From Erysipelotrichia bacterium (GTDB lineage Bacteria; Bacillota_I; Bacilli_A; Erysipelotrichales; Erysipelotrichaceae): a stretch of DNA of 38,009 bases. The stretch covers positions 26,452 through 64,460 of the forward strand of contig JAUNFB010000005.1 in the NCBI GenBank assembly GCA_030525245.1. The letters are read 5' to 3'. Both the position numbers and the translations under genes were made by a program. Below are positions 33,355-38,009 of this stretch, in pieces (within the stretch, counting starts at the first letter, position 1; each line of letters begins with the position of its first letter). The notes beneath the pieces were generated by a model. That model was given only the letters and a program-made list of their open reading frames with translations, had not been told where the DNA came from and did not search any database.

Positions 33355-35754
33355 TTAATCTACTTTCTGTAAGTGCCAAATATCACGATTATAGTCAGCA
33401 ATCGTTCTGTCACTGCTGAAATACGCACTGTTAGCAATGTTTACTAAGCATTTTTGCGTAAATAAATCGCGCTTATGCCAATATAAATCGTTTAAATTAC
33501 GATGAGCATCACAATATTGATGATAATCGGCCAATAAGAAGAACTCATCATTACGGTAAATTATCTCATCAAATATCTCTTTGAATGTATTTTTGTCATT
33601 CGCAATTGTACCGTCAATCAAAGCATCCATGACTTGACGGATTTCCCGATCATTCTGATAATAGCTCATTGCACTATAACCGGAAGCCTTTAATTGTCGC
33701 AATTGCTCCACAGTATGTCCGAAAATAACAATGTTGTCATCACCGACACAATCTCTTATTTCCACATTGGCTCCATCCAAAGTACCTAAGGTTATTGCCC
33801 CATTCATCATTAATTTCATATTCCCCGTTCCGCTGGCTTCTTTGCCGGCAGTTGATATCTGTTCGGAAATATCGGCACTGTTCATCAATATTTCCGCAAT
33901 GGAAACACAATAATTCGGAATAAAAACAATTTGCATATATTTATTGACTTCAGGATCATTATTTACCAGTTGTGCCAAAGTATTAATCAATTGAATGACT
34001 TTTTTCGCAAATACATAACTCGGAGCAGCCTTAGCGCCGAATAAGAAAGTCATCGGATACATAGAAAATGATTTATCTGCTTTGATTTTTTGATATAAAG
34101 AAATTATATGCATACAATTAAGCATCTGTCGCTTATAGGCATGTAATCTTTTAGCTTGCACATCAAAAATACTGTTAATATTTAGTTCAATATTCAGTTG
34201 TTTTTTGACATAAGCTGCCAATATTTCTTTTCGTTGTAATTTAACCTGTTGAAATCTGTGAATTATTTCAGGATCGCTGACAAACTGATTCAGTTTGCTC
34301 AATTGACTGATATCATCAATAAATCCATTGCCGATTATGCTCTTTAACAGCTCCGTCAATTGCGGATTGGAATATAAAAGCCAACGACGCGGAGTAATGC
34401 CATTAGTCTTATTATTAAATTTTTCCGGATACAAACCGTAAAAGTCCTTCATTACATCATTTTTCAAAATTTCCGTATGAATCTTAGCTACACCATTAAT
34501 TGAAAAAACCGTTGCCGCAGCCAAATGAGCCATATGTACCTGATTATCAATGATTATAGCGACACGATTAGCCAATTCATGATCATTGGTTTTCGCCACC
34601 ACTTCATTAATAAAGCGACGATTTATTTCCTGTATCAACAAATAAATTCGCGGCAACAATTTCGCAATCATATATACCGGCCATTTTTCCAAAGCTTCCT
34701 GCATAATCGTATGATTGGTATAAGCTACGGTATGAGTAACAATATTCCAAGCTTTATCCCAAGAATAATGATATTCATCAAGCAAGATGCGCATTAATTC
34801 CGGAATTATTAAGATCGGATGAGTATCATTCAATTGAATAACTACTTTATCGGCCAAATTATCCAAAGTATGATAGTTATCATAATGACAGCTTACAATT
34901 GTCTGTAATCCTGCCGATGAAAAGAAATACTCCTGTTTAATCCTTAACATTCTGCCTTCTTCGGTAGAATCATCGGGATAAACATTTTGACAGATTTTGT
35001 TGACATCTTGAATATAAGTAATGAAATCCTGACCGCTCGGTGCACTGTCCGATGCTTCCGGTTTCCATAAACGCAAAGTATTAACGCATTTGTTGTCCTT
35101 TCCTATAACCTGAACATCATAAGGAACTGCCCGAACAACTTGGGCATTGATATGCTTGACATCCATATTACCGTACTGATTCCAATAAGTCTCGATTTGA
35201 CCGTAGAACTTAACTTCCACAGCGTGATCAGCCTTTCTTACTTCCCAAGGATTACCATATTTCAGCCATATATCCGGAACCTCTAACTGTTGATTGTTTT
35301 CAATCTTTTGACGAAACAGTCCGTACTCGTAACGAATTGAATTTCCGTGTCCCGGTAATTTCATTGAAGCCAAGGAATCCAAAAAGCAAGCAGCTAAACG
35401 TCCTAATCCGCCATTTCCCAGACCGGCATCGGTTTCAATTTCCTCCAACTCATTCAAATCATAACCCAATTCATCCAAACCGTCTTTAACAGTATTATAA
35501 ATGCCTAAATTCATCATATTATTTGTTAAAAGTCTGCCAATCAAAAATTCCATAGAAAAATAAAATAATTGTTTCTCTTCTTTATTTCTGACCTTGTCTT
35601 TACTTTTCATCCAGCAATCGGCAGCATAATTCTTAACCATTTCTCCCAAAACAAGATATCTCTCCGAAGCATGTGAATATTTAACATCACGCCCGTACTT
35701 TTCAATCATTTTTTGACAAAATTCCGCTTTAAATTCCTCTTTATTACTAAACAT
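33355..35754 (-). CDS. glgP: Glycogen/maltodextrin phosphorylase
   Basis: This GT35 enzyme releases glucose-1-phosphate from glycogen ends using pyridoxal phosphate. The 799-residue protein has YFSMEFLIGRLL, ETDAGLGNGGLGRLAACFLDS, NDTHPILIIPELMRIL and EASGTGNMKLMMNGA, the last with the cofactor-binding lysine. GGAGGT precedes the ATG at 35754; an upstream start at 35784 would lie inside glgB. The end of glgB overlaps the start by 8 nt, so the two are coupled. Together with PulA it provides complete breakdown of branched glycogen. Confidence 0.97.
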   Translation of the reverse strand: MFSNKEEFKAEFCQKMIEKYGRDVKYSHASERYLVLGEMVKNYAADCWMKSKDKVRNKEEKQLFYFSMEFLIGRLLTNNMMNLGIYNTVKDGLDELGYDLNELEEIETDAGLGNGGLGRLAACFLDSLASMKLPGHGNSIRYEYGLFRQKIENNQQLEVPDIWLKYGNPWEVRKADHAVEVKFYGQIETYWNQYGNMDVKHINAQVVRAVPYDVQVIGKDNKCVNTLRLWKPEASDSAPSGQDFITYIQDVNKICQNVYPDDSTEEGRMLRIKQEYFFSSAGLQTIVSCHYDNYHTLDNLADKVVIQLNDTHPILIIPELMRILLDEYHYSWDKAWNIVTHTVAYTNHTIMQEALEKWPVYMIAKLLPRIYLLIQEINRRFINEVVAKTNDHELANRVAIIIDNQVHMAHLAAATVFSINGVAKIHTEILKNDVMKDFYGLYPEKFNNKTNGITPRRWLLYSNPQLTELLKSIIGNGFIDDISQLSKLNQFVSDPEIIHRFQQVKLQRKEILAAYVKKQLNIELNINSIFDVQAKRLHAYKRQMLNCMHIISLYQKIKADKSFSMYPMTFLFGAKAAPSYVFAKKVIQLINTLAQLVNNDPEVNKYMQIVFIPNYCVSIAEILMNSADISEQISTAGKEASGTGNMKLMMNGAITLGTLDGANVEIRDCVGDDNIVIFGHTVEQLRQLKASGYSAMSYYQNDREIRQVMDALIDGTIANDKNTFKEIFDEIIYRNDEFFLLADYHQYCDAHRNLNDLYWHKRDLFTQKCLVNIANSAYFSSDRTIADYNRDIWHLQKVD

Positions 35755-37567
35755 TTTTACCTCCGTTACGCATCTTCCCTTCAAAAATCATGGCACTGTA
35801 AGGAGCAATGCGAATATTGATTTTATATTTCATGCCATGTATATTTCCCTTCCTGGCAAGAACTTTCCGATAATTGCACATATTACAGCCCCCATAAATA
35901 TCTTTCTCCGTATTTATAATTTCCGTAAAATAACCATATGTCGGTACACCGATATCGTAATTTTCATAACTGACCGGAGCCATATTCAAAATAACCACAT
36001 AACATCTTTTTCCATCATCAAAGCGCAAATAAGAATATATTCTTTGAGCACTGTTATCGGCATCTATCCACTTAAAACCTTGCGGTTGATAATCATATTG
36101 CGAAAAAGCCGCACTGTAACGATAAATATTGTTTAAATCCTTAACCAATCTTTTAAAGCTGTCATGAAGAGGATATTTCAACAAAAACCAATCCAATTGC
36201 TTATTCTCATCAAATTCTCGGAAAGAAGCAATTTCATTACCCATAAAATTTAATTTCTTACCCGGATGAGTATACATGTAAACCATTAAATTACGGCATT
36301 GCGCAAATTTTTCTTCATAACTTCCCCACATTTTATCAATTATGGTCTTTTTGGAATGAACCACTTCATCATGCGACAGCGGACAAATAAATCTCTCACT
36401 GTAAAAATAAGCCATGGAGAAATTAATTAAATTATGATGATAATGGCGATATTCCGGATCCATACTGTAATACTTTAAAGTATCATTCATCCAACCTAAA
36501 TCCCACTTATAATCAAAATTTAAGCCCTCTGCCGAGGTGACATGCGGATAATCACTGCTATCCTCGGCAATTGTCATCACATTCGGATGCAACAAATGAA
36601 TATAATAATTAAACTTTTTAATAAAATCAATCGCATTGTTATTCTCACCCAATTGTTTATTCCCGTTATAATAAATCAAATTGCTGACAGCATCTAATCT
36701 CAATCCGTCAATATGGTACTTATCCAGCCATAATTCCGCGCTGCTCATTAAAAAACTGCGAACAGTATTTTTGGAAAAGTCAAAATACTTAGTACCCCAA
36801 CTGCTTTCCATCTGCATCTCATAGAGTTCGGTTCCGTCAAAATTAATCAAACCATAAGAATCTTTCACAAAATGAGCCAAAACAATATCCATAATCACTC
36901 CGATATTGCTGCGATGACAAGCATCGACAAACATCATAAGTTGATATGGTGAACCATAACGCGATGTCACGGAATGATAACCGAATTGTTGGTAACCCCA
37001 AGACTGATCCAAACCATATTCATTTAGCGGCATTAATTCCACATGAGTATAGCCCATCTCTTTAAGATAAAGAATCAATTCATCTATCATCTCATAATAG
37101 GTCAACCATTTATCCTCAGAATTATGCTTAAATCCACCCAAATGAACTTCATATATATTCATCGGTTTATCAAAATTGCGGTTTCTTCGTTCCATCCACT
37201 CATCATCATGCCATTTATAATTATCTAAAGACACAACTTTATTTGTCCAAGCCGGTCTTAATTCATTATAAAAACCATACGGATCAGCTTTTTCCGTCAA
37301 CTTACCGTCTTTTTGTTCAATGACATATTTATAACGGGCATATTCTTTTAATCCCTCAACAAACAATTCCCAATAACCCAATGGATTACAATTCATAAAA
37401 GTATCCTGATCGTTCCAATCATTAAAGTCTCCGGCTATACGCACACTTTTAGCATTAGGAGCATATAAACGAAACATCACACCATCGGAATTCAAATGAG
37501 CACCAAAAAAATTATAACTTCTTAATCCGTATCCGCTATAAAAACTATCCAAGTTACTGAAATCCAT
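35747..37567 (-). CDS. glgB: 1,4-alpha-glucan branching enzyme
   Basis: GlgB (GH13) cuts and re-attaches chains to make alpha-1,6 branches. The 606-residue protein has an N-terminal CBM48 domain (VMFRLYAPNAKSVRIAGDFNDW). The barrel contains ELMPLNEYGLDQSWGYQ, the nucleophile Asp292 in GLRLDAVSN, the acid Glu335 in IAEDSSD and Asp400 in LSHDEVVH. AGAGG lies 8 nt before the ATG at 37567. It is the first gene of the glgB-glgP-pulA-ung-folC series. Upstream is an intergenic region of under 200 bp and then an IS256-family element. Confidence 0.96.
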   Translation of the reverse strand: MDFSNLDSFYSGYGLRSYNFFGAHLNSDGVMFRLYAPNAKSVRIAGDFNDWNDQDTFMNCNPLGYWELFVEGLKEYARYKYVIEQKDGKLTEKADPYGFYNELRPAWTNKVVSLDNYKWHDDEWMERRNRNFDKPMNIYEVHLGGFKHNSEDKWLTYYEMIDELILYLKEMGYTHVELMPLNEYGLDQSWGYQQFGYHSVTSRYGSPYQLMMFVDACHRSNIGVIMDIVLAHFVKDSYGLINFDGTELYEMQMESSWGTKYFDFSKNTVRSFLMSSAELWLDKYHIDGLRLDAVSNLIYYNGNKQLGENNNAIDFIKKFNYYIHLLHPNVMTIAEDSSDYPHVTSAEGLNFDYKWDLGWMNDTLKYYSMDPEYRHYHHNLINFSMAYFYSERFICPLSHDEVVHSKKTIIDKMWGSYEEKFAQCRNLMVYMYTHPGKKLNFMGNEIASFREFDENKQLDWFLLKYPLHDSFKRLVKDLNNIYRYSAAFSQYDYQPQGFKWIDADNSAQRIYSYLRFDDGKRCYVVILNMAPVSYENYDIGVPTYGYFTEIINTEKDIYGGCNMCNYRKVLARKGNIHGMKYKINIRIAPYSAMIFEGKMRNGGKNV

Positions 37568-37587
37568 CGCATTAACCTCTGTTTATA

Positions 37588-37616
37588 TTGTACTACATTA
37601 TTTTCAATAGATAAAA
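37588..37616 (-). promoter_or_regulatory. Candidate glgB promoter
   Basis: On the minus strand TTTATC (37616-37611) and TACAAT (37593-37588) are separated by 17 nt, about 20 nt before the glgB ATG. The boxes are weak, and no palindrome like that before glgC is present. Confidence 0.35.
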
Positions 37617-37810
37617 TCAAAGGAAAATAATCACACTAAGAATTTCCGAAGTTTCCGCAAAAACATAGTGCTTTGAAATATTGAAACAAAGAATTATATT
37701 ACTTGCAAGAGTAATTTTTAAAAACAATTACTGCTTCACACGCAGAAATTTATCGAGAGAGTGTAAAAAACTTTGTGTAAAGATACCAATCTATGGTAAT
37801 AAGATTTTTT

Positions 37811-37838
37811 AGAGGTTGATAAATTCAATCTCTTTTTT
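37811..37838 (+). terminator. Terminator hairpin inside the IS end
   Basis: AGAGGTTGA (37811-37819) pairs with TCAATCTCT (37825-37833), with one G-T pair, and is followed by a T run on the plus strand. It would block transcription entering the element from outside. Confidence 0.6.
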
Positions 37839-37877
37839 ATAATCAAATATTATCATAATTTAATAAATTATCAAATA

Positions 37878-38009
37878 TCAAATTAAACGATCGGGATATA
37901 AAATATTAAGTTCATTATAAATCATATCCCAATTAGGGTATCTATTAGTCCATTTTTTCTCAATGTTTTTAGTAGATAAATATAAACATTTCATCAGAGA
38001 ATTGTCACT
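37878..38009 (-). CDS. IS256-family (Mutator type) transposase, C-terminal 43 residues
   Basis: The frame is open from the right edge to the TGA at 37880-37878. It encodes a C-terminus with DNSLMKCLYLSTKNIEKKW followed by TNRYPNWD and LNILYPDRLI. The pattern of a short helix, then KKWTxRxxNWxxxxxxLxIxxxDR, is that of the C-terminal tail of IS256-family transposases, which mobilise their element by a DDE mechanism. The catalytic residues lie outside the window, so intactness cannot be judged. It ends about 97 nt before the inferred end of the element. Confidence 0.75.
   Translation of the reverse strand, partial: SDNSLMKCLYLSTKNIEKKWTNRYPNWDMIYNELNILYPDRLI

Larger units (their letters stand above)
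37757..38009 (-). mobile_element. IS256-family insertion sequence, one end only
   Basis: The element enters from the right edge. Its end lies about 37757-37781, where GAGAGTGTAAAAAACTTTG continues into TGTAAA, resembling the terminal inverted repeats of IS256-family elements. The transposase 3' end is about 100 nt inside. The other end and the target duplication lie outside the window. It is inserted about 190 bp upstream of glgB. Confidence 0.65.

Noticed and set aside
1-38009. Mycoplasma-like code with TGA as Trp
   Set aside because: Genes end at TGA (DUF362 upstream partners, glgD, transposase) and Trp is encoded by TGG throughout.
1-38009. CRISPR arrays, tRNA or rRNA genes
   Set aside because: No regularly spaced direct repeats and no cloverleaf or rRNA segments were seen in the few intergenic gaps.

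Overview
The window is an AT-rich chromosomal segment of a low-GC Firmicute. TGG encodes Trp and TGA is used as a stop, so the standard bacterial code applies. The gene families point to the Erysipelotrichia or a nearby lineage: GlgC/GlgD pair, UlaA-type PTS, FolT-type ECF substrate protein, and an aberrant MetRS. That placement is an inference from content, not a phylogeny. Both window edges cut genes: a purine permease on the left and an IS256-family element on the right.

Left part (1-4380). A truncated AzgA/PbuG-type purine permease lies on the minus strand behind a guanine-type purine riboswitch. It is divergent from a two-gene plus-strand unit encoding a GT4 glycosyltransferase and an iron-containing alcohol dehydrogenase, which ends at a strong terminator.

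Translation-linked operon (4346-10600, minus). One unit runs metG, gltX, a MccF/LdcA-like S66 peptidase, a HAD phosphatase and a DUF362 protein, with overlaps or 1-10 nt gaps. The MetRS has no recognisable KMSKS loop and carries an insertion. The S66 peptidase belongs to a family that includes enzymes detoxifying aminoacyl-tRNA-synthetase inhibitors.

One-carbon operon (11399-15074, plus). fhs, fchA, folD and folT are tightly packed. The FolD-like dehydrogenase appears to lack the cyclohydrolase lysine, and the separate cyclohydrolase FchA sits beside it. Together they would interconvert formate and methylene-THF, while FolT would import folate.

Surface and regulatory region (15044-24940). 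A 1122-residue surface protein ends in a Cna-B domain and an APDTG-type sorting signal. Upstream of it lies a protein that looks like a Fic fold with its catalytic motif erased. This is preceded by a 380-bp non-coding stretch whose complementary arms form a pseudoknot pattern. Next comes a PTS operon: a BglG/MtlR-type activator, EIIA, EIIB, EIIC (ascorbate class) and a SIS-domain sugar-phosphate protein. A 550-bp gap upstream holds a small, possibly decayed gene.

Glycogen region (24908-37620, minus). glgB, glgP, pulA, ung and folC are followed by a promoter with an overlapping 29-bp palindromic operator. Then come glgC, glgD, glgA and a GIY-YIG-like/DUF4357 protein, ended by a terminator. This gives a complete glycogen synthesis and breakdown pathway, with a DNA-repair enzyme and a folate enzyme embedded in it. 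An IS256-family element lies just upstream of glgB.
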